A stretch of 64,000 bases of DNA from Alteromonas lipotrueiana (GCF_019249245.1 NZ_JAESDK010000003.1:124001-188000); one strand, 5' to 3'; shown: positions 25,854 through 36,325, counted from the stretch's first letter. Notes: generated by a model not told the origin, from the sequence alone. Made by a program: numbers and translations.

Positions 25854-27338
25854 GTGACCCAGCATTTACTGGCTATTGACCAGGGAACAACAAGTTCTCG
25901 AAGCATAATTTTTGCCGACGATGGTTCTATCGTCGCGATGTCTCAGGAAGAATTTTCACAACATTATCCCCACGATGGTTGGGTAGAACATAAACCTGAT
26001 GATATCTGGAGCAGCGTAGTCAACACGCTAAAAAACGTGTTTGAAAAATGCGATGTATCGGTAGAAGATATTGCGACATTAGGTATTACAAACCAGCGCG
26101 AAACCACAATTGTATGGGACCGCCATACCGGTGAAGAAGTGTATCCGGCTATCGTCTGGCAAGACCGGCGTACTGCCCAGATGTGCAGTGAGTTGTCGGC
26201 AGATAGCGAGTTAGTGGAGTACATCACTAACACCACCGGGCTGCTGTTGGATCCATACTTTTCAGCCACAAAGATCAGCTGGATTCTGGACAATGTTGAG
26301 GGCGCCAGAACGCGCGCTGAAGCCGGAGACCTGTTATTTGGTACCGTTGATACTTTTTTAATCTGGCGATTAACCGACAAAGCATCTCATAAGACCGATG
26401 CAACTAATGCATCACGCACCATGCTTTTCAATATTCATAACCAGCAATGGGACACGCGTCTGTTAAAAACCTTTTCAATTCCTCCAGCCATGCTACCTGA
26501 GGTAATGGATTGTGCCGCAGACTTTGGTCATGTTTCGGCCGACCTGCTGGGTAAACGTATACCTATTAACGGAGTAGCCGGCGACCAGCAAGCCGCCCTG
26601 GTGGGTCAGGCGTGTTTTGAAAAAGGCATGGCGAAGAGTACCTATGGTACCGGTTGCTTTATGATTTTGAATACCGGAGACACCCCGCTTATTTCAAAAA
26701 ACAGGTTGCTTACCACGGTAGGTTACAGACTAAACGGCAAGGTAACCTACGCCCTTGAGGGCAGTATTTTCATGGCTGGCGCTACTATTCAATGGCTGCG
26801 CGACGGTTTAAAACTTATTGATAACGCCTTTGAGTCTGAAGCCCTGGCCAAACGTGCCCGTGAAGATAACGGTGTATTTATGGTACCGGCTTTCACCGGC
26901 CTGGGTGCGCCTTACTGGGATCCGAATGCACGAGGCGCAATATTAGGGCTTACCCGCGATACGGGCATTAGTGAAATTGTGGCAGCGGGTTTGCAGTCAG
27001 TGTGTTATCAGACCAAAGATTTGCAAAAGGCGATGGAAAGCGATGGCGCCCGACTCGTATCGCTGAGAGTCGATGGTGGCATGGCAAAAAATGACTGGGT
27101 AATGGGATTTCTCTCAGACATTTTGGGCGCTGAAGTCAAGCGTCCCACTGTTACTGAGACAACCGCGGTCGGAGCAGCTTTTTTGGCCGGTCTGCAATGT
27201 GGAATATTCACCGAACTGGCAACGCTTACCCATTGCTGGCAATGTGACAAAGTCTTTACTCCCCGCCTTAATAAAGCGCAACGCAATACCGCCTACGATG
27301 GTTGGAAAGCCGCCGTTGCCCGTATCCGATGCAGTTAA
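25854..27338 (+). CDS. glpK: Glycerol kinase
   Basis: A 494-residue FGGY-family kinase. It starts at GTG with GGAG upstream. Motifs: [16 protein letters not shown] at the N-terminus (ATP/substrate fold), [22 protein letters not shown], the FGGY-type segments [13 protein letters not shown] and [12 protein letters not shown]. It phosphorylates glycerol to glycerol-3-phosphate in the cytosol, feeding GlpD. There is no glpF facilitator gene beside it, which is usual in enteric bacteria. A clear terminator follows. Confidence 0.97.
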   Translation: MTQHLLAIDQGTTSSRSIIFADDGSIVAMSQEEFSQHYPHDGWVEHKPDDIWSSVVNTLKNVFEKCDVSVEDIATLGITNQRETTIVWDRHTGEEVYPAIVWQDRRTAQMCSELSADSELVEYITNTTGLLLDPYFSATKISWILDNVEGARTRAEAGDLLFGTVDTFLIWRLTDKASHKTDATNASRTMLFNIHNQQWDTRLLKTFSIPPAMLPEVMDCAADFGHVSADLLGKRIPINGVAGDQQAALVGQACFEKGMAKSTYGTGCFMILNTGDTPLISKNRLLTTVGYRLNGKVTYALEGSIFMAGATIQWLRDGLKLIDNAFESEALAKRAREDNGVFMVPAFTGLGAPYWDPNARGAILGLTRDTGISEIVAAGLQSVCYQTKDLQKAMESDGARLVSLRVDGGMAKNDWVMGFLSDILGAEVKRPTVTETTAVGAAFLAGLQCGIFTELATLTHCWQCDKVFTPRLNKAQRNTAYDGWKAAVARIRCS

Positions 27339-27358
27339 AGCTTCTCCCCTGAAACTTT

Positions 27359-27382
27359 ACGCAGCTTAGGCTGCGTTTTTTT
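27359..27382 (+). terminator. Intrinsic terminator after glpK
   Basis: ACGCAGC and GCTGCGT form a perfect 7-bp stem with loop TTAG, followed by six further T. It separates the glp unit from the TonB-receptor operon. Confidence 0.93.
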
Positions 27383-27443
27383 GCAAAAAACAATTTACAA
27401 CTCTGTCACATTTCGATTTATTTGTGATAGGATGATTTTAAGC

Positions 27444-27462
27444 TGGGAAAACGTTTCACCCA
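27444..27462. promoter_or_regulatory. LacI-type operator candidate upstream of the TonB-receptor operon
   Basis: The near-palindrome TGGGAAAACGTTTCACCCA has the central ACGT flanked by A/T tracts typical of LacI/GalR-family operators. It lies 154 bases before the TonB-receptor start. Closely similar sites occur between the GH42 and GH36 genes and before the GH97 gene. Confidence 0.65.
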
Positions 27463-27615
27463 TCCTGGCTCATGCTTACTGAATACTTGCGTGTAGTTTT
27501 AAGCTACAGACCGGTTTCAGGTAAGCGAAGGCAATGTTAACGCACTGACGATCTTCCTCTTCAATAAAATAACAGGGAGGGCGTTGGGTTAATAAATCCA
27601 TTTGGAGAGAACACA

Positions 27616-30402
27616 GTGATAAATCATAAGCACACATTCAAACTCATGCCCGTTACAAAGCGCACACTGTTGGGTATCGCTATCGCCTCGGCCCTGTATG
27701 TTCCGCAAACTTTAGCTCAGGATTCAGATACCGTGCCTGGCGCCCCGGCTAAAAATGAAGATAAAATTGAAGTTATAGAAGTTCGTGGTTTCACAAGCTC
27801 TCTCAAAGCTTCAATGTTAAATAAAAAGGCTTCGGATACTATTTACGATGGTATTACCGCCGAAGATTTAGGAAAGTTTCCAGACCAGAATGTCGCCGAA
27901 TCATTGCAACGTATCACCGGGGTTGCTATAGACCGTAGTGGTGGTGAAGGCCAATTTATCACTGTGCGAGGGTTTGGGCCTGACTTTAATACGGTACTGG
28001 TAAACGGCCGCCAAATCGCGACGGAGAACCAGGGCCGCGCATTTAGTTTCGACACATTACCTGCCGAGCTAATCAGTGGCGCAAAAGTATTCAAGAGCCC
28101 CCTTGCGTCTATGCAAGAAGGTGGCATCGGAGCCACGGTTGAGGTGACCACGGCTCGTCCGTTTGACTTCGAAGGATTTAAGGCCGCAGCCAGCATTAAA
28201 GGAATGTATGAAGAGTTGTCAGAAGAAGTCACCCCGCAAGCTTCGGGTCTGATAACTAACACCTTCAATGATGGAAAAATAGGAATTTTAGCATCGGCTT
28301 CTTATCAGCAACGTAAAGCCCAGACTAATATTCTTGAAACCCGTTATTGGCGTCCGGGTGTTAATCTTACTAATCGTTCAGAACGCGATCAACCTGCCTT
28401 TTCTGACAATGCTCAGTTCAATAACGTCTACGTACCACAAAACTTTGACCAAATTGTTGATGAGGTAGATCGGGAAAGAACATCCGCTAATTTAGTTGCA
28501 CAATACGCCCCTAATGATTCTATGACGCTTACCTTAGATGGGTTGTATTCTCAGTTTGAAGTCGATTCGGATGCAAGTAGCGTAGGTCACTGGTTTACCG
28601 ACAGTAACCTTGATAATTTGCAGATAAGCGAAAATGGTAGCGTAACCGGCCTGGATAGTACATTGGTGAATGGCGTCGGTGGAGCAACCGACTTCATACG
28701 CCGGCGATATGGTCGTGATGTAACTATTGAAGCTTACGGACTAAATTTTGAATGGCTGGTTAATGATAATCTTACGGCCTACTTTGATTTGTCGACCTCA
28801 AGCGCCGAGGATAAAAGCGGCGGCGATAATTATTTTACCGTCGTAGGTTACAACAACTCCTATAGTGTCAATTACGAGGGCGAAACACCCTCATTATCAG
28901 TGACAGACGGAAGTGAAGCTCTGCTAGATCCCACGTTAGGTAAAATGCATTTTAACGAGCGTAACGGATTTAATACCGAAGATACGATAAGCGAATATCG
29001 AGCCGACTTTACCTGGGTGCCGGATGAATCTACCGCATTTGCTAAAGTCGATTTTGGTGTTTATTTTCAAGACCGGGAAAAAGAGAACCAGCGCCGTGTT
29101 GCTGATTCATGCAATATTTACTGCGGTTACCAATTTAATTTTCCTGAAGAGCTTGTGTCTACTTTTACAGCAGACAACTTCTTTGGAGGTGTACCCAATC
29201 AGTGGTTGACCTACTCACCTGAAGCCTTTTTTGAGTATGCGTTATCAGATACCGCAGCGCAACAAATCGCGGATGCAACAGGTCAAACATTTGATAGCGT
29301 ACGCCAGGCATTGGATGCCACTAATTTAAATAATCCTCCGCTGGGGAACGACTCGTTCACTGTGGAAGAAGACGTTATGAGTGCCTATGCACAATTCTAT
29401 TTCAACACAGAATTGTCAGATATGCCGTTAGATATCAATCTGGGCATTCGCTACACCGAAACCGATTCTTCGGTCAGCGGTATAGGTCGAATTTTACAGG
29501 ACCTGGCACCTATACCTAATGACCCTTCGGATCTAAATACTATTTATAATAGTGATACTGGCGAAATTATCGAACAATCGAACAGCTACGCTAATTTACT
29601 TCCAAACCTCAATGCTAAGCTGTCGCTTACCGATGATCTGTTATTACGCTACGCCTACTCAGAAACGCTGACCCGCCCGACGATGAGCGATTTGGTGCCT
29701 GTTTTTAACGTTACTGTAGCACGTCCTAACCAGCTGCAGGCGCAGGCGGGTAATAGCGCCCTAAAACCGTTCAAATCGACTAACTGGGATGTGTCGGTAG
29801 AATGGTATTATGGCGATACCAGTTATCTTTCAGCCGCTGTTTTTCAAAAGGAAGTTGAAGACTTTATCGTTGCCACTATTGAACCTGAAACACTGAATCT
29901 GGACAGTGGAGCATACGAATTTAATGTTCGCCGCCCCCGAAATGGTGAATCGGCTGATGTCAACGGTATAGAGCTGGCTTGGTTGCATACACTTGATAGC
30001 GGATTTGGTATACAGGCCAATGCAACTATCGTAAACAGTGATGCTGAATTTGACGGATCCAGTGATCAAATCTTTGCTTTGGAAGGTTTGGGTAATGCTC
30101 AAAACGTGACATTGTTTTATGAAAAGAATGCGTTTCAGGCGCGGGTTGCAATAAACAACCGTGAGTCTTTTATGCAAGATCTTGTCAGTCCTTTAGGGGG
30201 CGTCGATCCACGCTTTACCGATACTTATACTCAGGTCGACGTAAGTGCAAGTTATGACATAAATGATCACTTCACTTTGTTTTTCGAAGGTATCAATGTT
30301 ACGGGTGAAGAGTTGCACCGATATGGACGCTTTCAAGAACAATTTGTTCAGCAAGTTGACGATGGAGCCCGATACGCACTTGGTGTGCGCGCCAACTTCT
30401 GA
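27616..30402 (+). CDS. TonB-dependent outer-membrane receptor (carbohydrate-type)
   Basis: A 928-residue receptor starting at GTG with GGAGAG upstream. A signal peptide ends near LAQ (residue 35). The plug domain (about 50-180) carries SDTIYDGITAEDLGKFPDQN, ESLQRITGV and TVRGFGPDFNTVLVNGR, the form common in the large oligosaccharide-type TonB receptors of Alteromonadales and Xanthomonadales. A 22-strand barrel follows, ending YALGVRANF with the C-terminal Phe. It should import a substrate too big for porins. Next come a symporter, a halogenase-like flavoprotein and SapC, then galactosidases, so a galactose-containing glycan is the likely substrate (inference). Confidence 0.95.
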   Translation: MINHKHTFKLMPVTKRTLLGIAIASALYVPQTLAQDSDTVPGAPAKNEDKIEVIEVRGFTSSLKASMLNKKASDTIYDGITAEDLGKFPDQNVAESLQRITGVAIDRSGGEGQFITVRGFGPDFNTVLVNGRQIATENQGRAFSFDTLPAELISGAKVFKSPLASMQEGGIGATVEVTTARPFDFEGFKAAASIKGMYEELSEEVTPQASGLITNTFNDGKIGILASASYQQRKAQTNILETRYWRPGVNLTNRSERDQPAFSDNAQFNNVYVPQNFDQIVDEVDRERTSANLVAQYAPNDSMTLTLDGLYSQFEVDSDASSVGHWFTDSNLDNLQISENGSVTGLDSTLVNGVGGATDFIRRRYGRDVTIEAYGLNFEWLVNDNLTAYFDLSTSSAEDKSGGDNYFTVVGYNNSYSVNYEGETPSLSVTDGSEALLDPTLGKMHFNERNGFNTEDTISEYRADFTWVPDESTAFAKVDFGVYFQDREKENQRRVADSCNIYCGYQFNFPEELVSTFTADNFFGGVPNQWLTYSPEAFFEYALSDTAAQQIADATGQTFDSVRQALDATNLNNPPLGNDSFTVEEDVMSAYAQFYFNTELSDMPLDINLGIRYTETDSSVSGIGRILQDLAPIPNDPSDLNTIYNSDTGEIIEQSNSYANLLPNLNAKLSLTDDLLLRYAYSETLTRPTMSDLVPVFNVTVARPNQLQAQAGNSALKPFKSTNWDVSVEWYYGDTSYLSAAVFQKEVEDFIVATIEPETLNLDSGAYEFNVRRPRNGESADVNGIELAWLHTLDSGFGIQANATIVNSDAEFDGSSDQIFALEGLGNAQNVTLFYEKNAFQARVAINNRESFMQDLVSPLGGVDPRFTDTYTQVDVSASYDINDHFTLFFEGINVTGEELHRYGRFQEQFVQQVDDGARYALGVRANF

Positions 30403-30554
30403 GCACTCTTAGTCAAACTTCATGGGGTCTTAAAAGGCCCCTTTGCTTATAGCAGTATTTATGCACAGCTGCATGAAGCAGTTTTGTATAATACTGTTGC
30501 CTATAGATTCTTCAGGGCCCTGCCCAATTAACTCGTTTGTGCTTAGGAGTTTAT

Positions 30555-32000
30555 GTGACAAACAGTCTTACTCAAATCGTAGTTTTTATACTTATTACCG
30601 CTCTTATTGGGCTACTTACCTATTTAAAATGTCGAGGGCACGGACATAGCACTACAAACGAAACTAAAGAGTACTTTTTAGCCGGTGGCGGCCTGAGCTG
30701 GATATTCGTTGCTGGTTCAATTACCTTAACAAATCTAAGTACTGACCAGTTAGTAGGCATGAATGGTAATCAAATGGCTTTACTGGCCTGGTGGGAATTT
30801 TCTGCCGTAATTGGCTTAATAATTCTCGCTAAAATTTTTCTGCCTGTTTATTACCACTATCAATGCACAACTACTACAGAGTTGTTGGAAAAACGCTACA
30901 ACAATAAACATATTCGCGCACTCATAGGGCTTTTGTTCTTTCTGGGTAGCAGTCTTATCTTCATGCCCGCTGTCATTTATTCGGGTTCGCTGTTTATGAT
31001 CAACATGTTTAATCTTGATGTACCGCTGATGTACGTAGCGACTACTTTTGCAATTATTGGAGCAATCTATGCCGTGTTTGGCGGGCTGCGAGCGGTAGCG
31101 GTATCTGATACCTACTCAGGTGTGTTGTTATTACTGATGGCAATTATCGTGGTTGTCTTGGCGATGGTTGCCATCGACTTTGATTTTTCAGGAATACCTT
31201 CTGAACGTCTCACACTGATTGGTGACAACGAGTCCCCACTACCGTGGCATACCTTGCTTACAGGCATGATTTTTATTCAGACTTTTTACTGGAGTACCAA
31301 CCAAACAATTACGCAAAGGGCAATGGCTGCTCCGAATGTCAGGGAAGCTCAAAAAGGAGTATACGCAGCCGCTTTGATTCGCTTTATTATTGTACCTTCA
31401 ATTATAGTGGTTCCCGGTATCATATCTTACAAGCTCTATGGTGATATAAATGACGCTGCATATGGCACTTTAGTAGGCGATGTTTTGCCCGCATGGATGT
31501 CAGGTATGTTCGCAGCAGCTTTAGCTGCTGCGGTACTTACAACCTATAACAGTAACCTTAATTCAGCGACAACATTATATGTCTGCGATATTCATCAGGC
31601 CTATGTCAACGCTCACCCTCCGGTTGCAAAGCTTGGCGCGGTAGTCACTGTATTACTTACTCTGGTTTCATTGGCAATGGTACCTATTTATGCCCAGGCA
31701 GAGAGCATCATCAACCTGTTACAACAACTCTATGGATTACTCAGCATGCCTATCTTATCTATTTTTATAGTGGGCTTGTTGTTCAATAATGTAAATCCTA
31801 TAGCTGGAATAATGGCCGTCATATTTGGCGTTGTGCTTTATGCTATCTTCAGTTTTGTATACGCACCTTTTGATTTACATTATATTCACCTGATGCTGGT
31901 AACTTTACTAAGTTGCATCGTCGTAGCGCTTGGATCTAACCGTTTGATATTCAGACAAAAGGCTGAGTGGCGCGGTCGTTTGACAGAGGCACAAACTTAA
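30555..32000 (+). CDS. Sodium:solute symporter (SSS/SLC5 family), YidK-like
   Basis: A 481-residue inner-membrane protein with about 13-14 hydrophobic segments. Motifs KEYFLAGGGLSWIF, SITLTNLSTDQLVGMNG and the central FGGLRAVAVSDTYSG are typical of the SLC5 sugar symporters, and the sequence resembles E. coli YidK. The start is taken as GTG at 30555, which has AGGAG 5 bases upstream, instead of an in-frame TTG at 30537. It should carry the monosaccharide or oligosaccharide delivered by the TonB receptor across the inner membrane with Na+. The next gene begins 1 base after its stop. Confidence 0.92.
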   Translation: MTNSLTQIVVFILITALIGLLTYLKCRGHGHSTTNETKEYFLAGGGLSWIFVAGSITLTNLSTDQLVGMNGNQMALLAWWEFSAVIGLIILAKIFLPVYYHYQCTTTTELLEKRYNNKHIRALIGLLFFLGSSLIFMPAVIYSGSLFMINMFNLDVPLMYVATTFAIIGAIYAVFGGLRAVAVSDTYSGVLLLLMAIIVVVLAMVAIDFDFSGIPSERLTLIGDNESPLPWHTLLTGMIFIQTFYWSTNQTITQRAMAAPNVREAQKGVYAAALIRFIIVPSIIVVPGIISYKLYGDINDAAYGTLVGDVLPAWMSGMFAAALAAAVLTTYNSNLNSATTLYVCDIHQAYVNAHPPVAKLGAVVTVLLTLVSLAMVPIYAQAESIINLLQQLYGLLSMPILSIFIVGLLFNNVNPIAGIMAVIFGVVLYAIFSFVYAPFDLHYIHLMLVTLLSCIVVALGSNRLIFRQKAEWRGRLTEAQT

Positions 32001-32001
32001 T

Positions 32002-33543
32002 TTGGAACCGTTAAATCGTATTGTGGTTGTTGGCGGCGGAACAGCGGGATGGCTGACCGCTGGCCTGCTGGCTGCCAGTCATCAAGCGACTTCGAAATCG
32101 GGTCGCTCTTTAGAAGTATGCGTAATCGAATCTGAGAAAACGCTACCTATCGGGGTGGGCGAAGGTACCTGGCCTTCTATGCGACAAACACTTCAACGTA
32201 TTGGTATAAGCGAATCCCAAATCATTCGTTACGCGGGAGCAACGTTCAAGCAAGCCAGTAAGTTTGTTAACTGGCACCAATCTTCAGCTCGAAATAGCTA
32301 CTATCATCCATTTAGCGCTCCACAAAACTCAGCAAGCTTTGACATTAGCGGATACTGGCTAAATTCTGTCGACTGGAAACATTATGCAGACGATGTAAGT
32401 GTTGTTCCATGGTTATGTGAGCAAAATCTTGCCCCTCGAGCCAACGCGAATTTTCAGGTGCCTCCGGCCAGTAATTATGGTTATCACCTGGATGCCGGCC
32501 AGTTTGTTGAACTTTTGAAAAAGCATTGTATTGAGTCGTTAGGTGTTGAACACATTATCGATACTGTAGTTAATGTCGATACTCATGATGGCCATATAAC
32601 TTCACTGAATACCTCTTTGCAACAAACTATCACTGCTGACTTGTATATAGATTGTAGTGGCTTTACAGGATTACTTATTGATAAAGCCCTGGGGGTGGAG
32701 TTAGTTTCCTGTAACGATATTATGCTTGCCGATACTGCTCTTGTCGCTCAACAGGCCTACGGCGACCCCGATTGTCCTATCGCGTGTTATACAAAATCTA
32801 CGGCCCAGGAGGCGGGCTGGATATGGGACATTGGATTACAACAACGCCGGGGCGCAGGTTACGTATACGCTTCTGAATTTTGCTCAAACAATCAGGCACA
32901 AGACACGTTAACGGCGTATCTGCAACAAACTGGCGACCCGGTTAACACTAACTTTCGGCAAATAACTTTTAAAACAGGCTATCGGCAAAAATTCTGGTCG
33001 AAAAATTGCGTTGCGATTGGGTTAAGTTCGGGCTTTTTAGAGCCTTTAGAAGCGTCTTCGCTTATGTTGATTGAACAAAGTGCCTTGTGGTTAGCTGACA
33101 ACATGCCAGGCTACATTCCTCATATGACTCAAACTGCGAAGCGTTTTAATGACTTTATGCATGCAAATTGGCAAGCGGCCATTATGTTTTTAAAACTGCA
33201 TTATGTACTTAGCGATCGAAACGAGCCATTTTGGAAAGCAAACCGGGCCCCCGATACCATTCCTGATTTGCTTATTGAACTGCTCGATTGGTGGCAATAC
33301 AACCCTATTGGCGAACACGATATCCCTTTTAATACAGAAGTATTCACGGCCCATAGTTATCGATACATTTTATATGGAATGAAGTCGCAGGTTAGTTTAG
33401 AACAATACCGGCGTAAACTTACTCAGTTTGACCGCGCAGCTCAAGTGATAGCGGCAAATGAGAAGCAAAAAGACCACCTTTCCCAACGCTTGCCTTCTCA
33501 TCGGTATTTACTCGATGAGATTATTCATCAGTGTGCAAAATAA
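32002..33543 (+). CDS. Tryptophan-halogenase-like FAD-dependent protein
   Basis: A 513-residue flavoprotein starting at TTG, one base after the symporter stop. It has the FAD motif IVVVGGGTAGWLTAGLL, the segment GVGEGTWPSM, the Lys83 in GATFKQASKFVNW at the position of the catalytic Lys of PrnA/RebH-type halogenases, a GWIWDI segment matching the GWxWxIP halogenase motif except its last residue, and GLSSGFLEPLEASS, which holds the expected catalytic Glu. It could therefore be an active FADH2-dependent halogenase, but members located in TonB/SapC sugar loci have no known role there. No flavin reductase gene is adjacent. Confidence 0.88.
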   Translation: MEPLNRIVVVGGGTAGWLTAGLLAASHQATSKSGRSLEVCVIESEKTLPIGVGEGTWPSMRQTLQRIGISESQIIRYAGATFKQASKFVNWHQSSARNSYYHPFSAPQNSASFDISGYWLNSVDWKHYADDVSVVPWLCEQNLAPRANANFQVPPASNYGYHLDAGQFVELLKKHCIESLGVEHIIDTVVNVDTHDGHITSLNTSLQQTITADLYIDCSGFTGLLIDKALGVELVSCNDIMLADTALVAQQAYGDPDCPIACYTKSTAQEAGWIWDIGLQQRRGAGYVYASEFCSNNQAQDTLTAYLQQTGDPVNTNFRQITFKTGYRQKFWSKNCVAIGLSSGFLEPLEASSLMLIEQSALWLADNMPGYIPHMTQTAKRFNDFMHANWQAAIMFLKLHYVLSDRNEPFWKANRAPDTIPDLLIELLDWWQYNPIGEHDIPFNTEVFTAHSYRYILYGMKSQVSLEQYRRKLTQFDRAAQVIAANEKQKDHLSQRLPSHRYLLDEIIHQCAK

Positions 33544-33553
33544 TAAGATTATT

Positions 33554-34291
33554 ATGACGACATCAACTACTTATGAGCTACTTGATCCCGATTTTCACCA
33601 AAATCTTTGTATCGACAATACCCAACCACTTAAGCACGCCGCTGATATTTCTTTAACGAGTGCCGGGTTAAATGAGGTTGCCGTATTAGCCAGCTGCATG
33701 CCGGTGGTCGTAGTTGAAGCAACGAGTCGAACGCCAGCTTTACTAAGCGCAGTCATGAGCCTTGGCCAGCATTCAAATTTGTTTTATCAAAATCAAAAAT
33801 GGGCTGGCCATGCTATACCATTAAGCCTGCAATGCGCTCCCTTTAATTATGCCCGCCAGGATGACCAACTACTCACTGTGCTTGATATTCAAAACATGCG
33901 TGTGGGTAGTACCGGAGAAGCATTGTATGGACGAGATAGATCGCCTACTCCATATTTAAAGCAAATGCAGCAGCGCTTGCGTCATCTGTTCGAAGGACAA
34001 CAGCAGGCGCTACAGTTTGTAGATACACTCAAATCATTAAATTTACTTGCCGCACTGACAATAGACATCCACCGTACAGGGAACCCTGTTGAAACCGTGA
34101 CAGGTTGCGCCACTATTAACGAAGCCAGACTTGCCGAATTGTCAGTTTCAAACCTACAACGACTGCATCAATCTGGTTTTTTAATGGTGATACATTCGAT
34201 GCTGGTTTCGCTTCAGCAATACAACCGGTTGGTACAACTCAGCCATAATACCCCATACCCAATTGCAACGGTATCTCTGCGGTCGGGCTAA
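33554..34291 (+). CDS. SapC family protein
   Basis: A 245-residue soluble protein. Features matching the SapC family are the early VAVLASCMPVVVVEA segment, ALLSAVMSLGQHSNLFYQNQKWAGHAIPLSL and the following CAPFNYAR. The start at 33554 is chosen because an upstream in-frame ATG lies inside the halogenase gene; the ribosome site is weak, suggesting coupling. SapC was first linked to S-layer secretion, but in marine and plant-associated bacteria it recurs beside TonB receptors and halogenase-like proteins with no proven function. It is the last gene of the operon. Confidence 0.82.
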   Translation: MTTSTTYELLDPDFHQNLCIDNTQPLKHAADISLTSAGLNEVAVLASCMPVVVVEATSRTPALLSAVMSLGQHSNLFYQNQKWAGHAIPLSLQCAPFNYARQDDQLLTVLDIQNMRVGSTGEALYGRDRSPTPYLKQMQQRLRHLFEGQQQALQFVDTLKSLNLLAALTIDIHRTGNPVETVTGCATINEARLAELSVSNLQRLHQSGFLMVIHSMLVSLQQYNRLVQLSHNTPYPIATVSLRSG

Positions 34292-34294
34292 AAG

Positions 34295-34348
34295 CCTGAT
34301 TCAAGTATCTTCTGATTCTAGAGGCTCAGAAGATACTTCCTAGTCAGG
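34295..34348. terminator. Large hairpin between convergent operons
   Basis: A perfect 13-bp stem (AAGTATCTTCTGA 34303-34315 / TCAGAAGATACTT 34326-34338) is extended by an outer CCTGA/TCAGG pairing. It sits exactly between the SapC stop and the convergent GH42 stop and probably acts as a bidirectional end, although no long T-run follows. Confidence 0.6.
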
Positions 34349-34366
34349 TGTATTATCCAAACCTAA

Positions 34367-36325
34367 TCATCGTTTCATGACCGCATAGCTATATCCCGGT
34401 AACTCATTACTGCCAATTACAAACTCTTTGTTTGCAAAGCCATCCACCCGCACTGCCTCTGCGCTGTAGTTAAATAGCAAGCGGTAGTCGCCGCGCTCCA
34501 CGGTTCTTACATCTTCAGGCAGTGTGTAAGTTGTAAGCCCACTGACCTTAGCCAGCTTTTCAAGCAAGGCCCGGGTAAAGTCAGCGCACCCCAATGTACC
34601 TACGTAAACCCGGTTTTCAGCCTGCACCACTGCCGGCGTATGGTCATGATATGTGGCCAATACCTTAGTTTTGTTATCAACATCCAGCTCTTCACGCCAA
34701 CGGTTACTGTGAAAGGTCTGGCCCTCATAATGAAGGGTTTCGCTGATATCGTCGCGCAGGGTTTCAACCGACAAGACTTTAACCTGAATCAAGTTCTGCA
34801 GCTTACCCGGGGCCAGGTTTTGAGGCGTTTGAAATTCTTCTGTTTTACTACCGCTGCGAGGCCCAAAAACGATGGTCGCCGAAGTTTTTTTACAGCGTTC
34901 AATGAAGCTATCAGTGACCACCGGCATGGTTGGCACCACCACCAGCTTATAGTCGGTTAATGCAGCTTCGGGTGAAACAAACGCCACGTTCAGCCCTAAC
35001 ATTCTTAACGCGTGGTAATACTCAAATTCGACCTGCTGATGCAGATAGCTTTGCCCCTGCTGTTCTATTTCGGTGATCCACTGATTCGCAGTGGTACTTA
35101 CAATAGCGACGTCATAATGCAGTGGATCGTCCGGCTTAATATTGAGTTCGTCCAGTTCGGCTTTAACCTGCTGCACTTCTTTGTAAGCGGCTGACGGCGA
35201 ATTATCGGCTCGCTTTAGCCCCGCGTGCATTTGTTCCTGGGCAAATGGTGCCTGTCGCCATCGAAAGTAGCACACCGTATCGGCGCCATGGCCAAATGCG
35301 ACCCAGGACCATAAAGCAATCATGCCAGGTTCTGGACGTGGGTTGTGAACCGCCCAGTTTACCGGGCCAGGCTGCTGCTCCATAATCCAGAAATTTTTCT
35401 GGCAAAGCCCGCGAGTCTGATCAAAATAATAGCTGGAAAAATCGGGGTGGCCGGTACGCATATAGCGTTTAAATTGCGCAGTGTCCGCGTTAGCAAAAAA
35501 TAAGTCCGTACGGCCCAGCGGGTAATTATCGTAGGCAGCAAAATCCAGTTCCCGGGCCAGCGCATAATTATCGGTTTGGGTATCGGCCATGGGAATAAAG
35601 TTATGTGTAACAAAACGTCCTGGGGCATGCTGACGGATAATAGCTACCATATCATCATGAAACGCAATCACCTGATCAGAACTAAACCGACGAAATGCCA
35701 GCTGATGGGCCGGATTGGTTTCGGTAACAGCAAAATAAGGAGCGCTAATGCTGGCAAAAGAAGGGTATTCCATTGACCAGAACACATTGCCCCACTCTTC
35801 ATTTAGCTTTTCGATGGTTTGATAACGGGTTTTACACCACTCTTGAAAGGCATTTACGGCACTTGCCGATGCACTGGGTGTTGTATCATGACAGGCTAAT
35901 TCGTTGTCAGTTTGCCAGCCCACCACCGCCGGATGTTCACCGTAACGTTTTGCCAGTACTTCACTAATACGCATAGCTTCACGATGATAATCGATACTGG
36001 AAAAATCATAATGCCGGCGCGAACCAAAGCCTCGGCTTTGGCCAGTGTTCACGTCTACCGCCAGCATGTCGGGGTAGGCTTCAACAAGCCACTTTGGCGG
36101 CGTTGCTGTGGGCGTGCACATAATGACTTTAAGGCCCGCGTTCGCCAGAGTATCGATGGCTCGGTCTAACCAGTCAAAAGTATAGTGTCCTTCAGTGGGT
36201 TCAAGTCTCGACCAGGCAAACTCGGCAATACGTACATAAGTAAGCCCTAGGTCGCGCATCTCTTGTGCATCGCTGGCCCATTGCGACTCAGGCCAGTGTT
36301 CTGGATAGTAACAAATTCCTAACAT
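34367..36325 (-). CDS. GH42 beta-galactosidase
   Basis: A 652-residue cytosolic glycosidase with no signal peptide. It begins MLGICYYPEHWPESQW, the standard GH42 start, and has the (beta/alpha)8 barrel with the acid/base Glu142 (WQTDNELACH) and nucleophile Glu316 (FWIMEQQPG), then the trimerisation and small C-terminal domains. It hydrolyses terminal beta-galactosides. An upstream in-frame start exists (60 bases earlier) but lies in the regulatory gap. It is divergent from the GH36 alpha-galactosidase, with a LacI-type operator between them, so both kinds of galactoside linkage are attacked together. Confidence 0.95.
   Translation of the reverse strand: MLGICYYPEHWPESQWASDAQEMRDLGLTYVRIAEFAWSRLEPTEGHYTFDWLDRAIDTLANAGLKVIMCTPTATPPKWLVEAYPDMLAVDVNTGQSRGFGSRRHYDFSSIDYHREAMRISEVLAKRYGEHPAVVGWQTDNELACHDTTPSASASAVNAFQEWCKTRYQTIEKLNEEWGNVFWSMEYPSFASISAPYFAVTETNPAHQLAFRRFSSDQVIAFHDDMVAIIRQHAPGRFVTHNFIPMADTQTDNYALARELDFAAYDNYPLGRTDLFFANADTAQFKRYMRTGHPDFSSYYFDQTRGLCQKNFWIMEQQPGPVNWAVHNPRPEPGMIALWSWVAFGHGADTVCYFRWRQAPFAQEQMHAGLKRADNSPSAAYKEVQQVKAELDELNIKPDDPLHYDVAIVSTTANQWITEIEQQGQSYLHQQVEFEYYHALRMLGLNVAFVSPEAALTDYKLVVVPTMPVVTDSFIERCKKTSATIVFGPRSGSKTEEFQTPQNLAPGKLQNLIQVKVLSVETLRDDISETLHYEGQTFHSNRWREELDVDNKTKVLATYHDHTPAVVQAENRVYVGTLGCADFTRALLEKLAKVSGLTTYTLPEDVRTVERGDYRLLFNYSAEAVRVDGFANKEFVIGSNELPGYSYAVMKR

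Noticed and set aside
27411..27432. CRP site (TCACA and TGTGA elements)
   Set aside because: The two half-sites are in the wrong orientation and spacing for a CRP operator.
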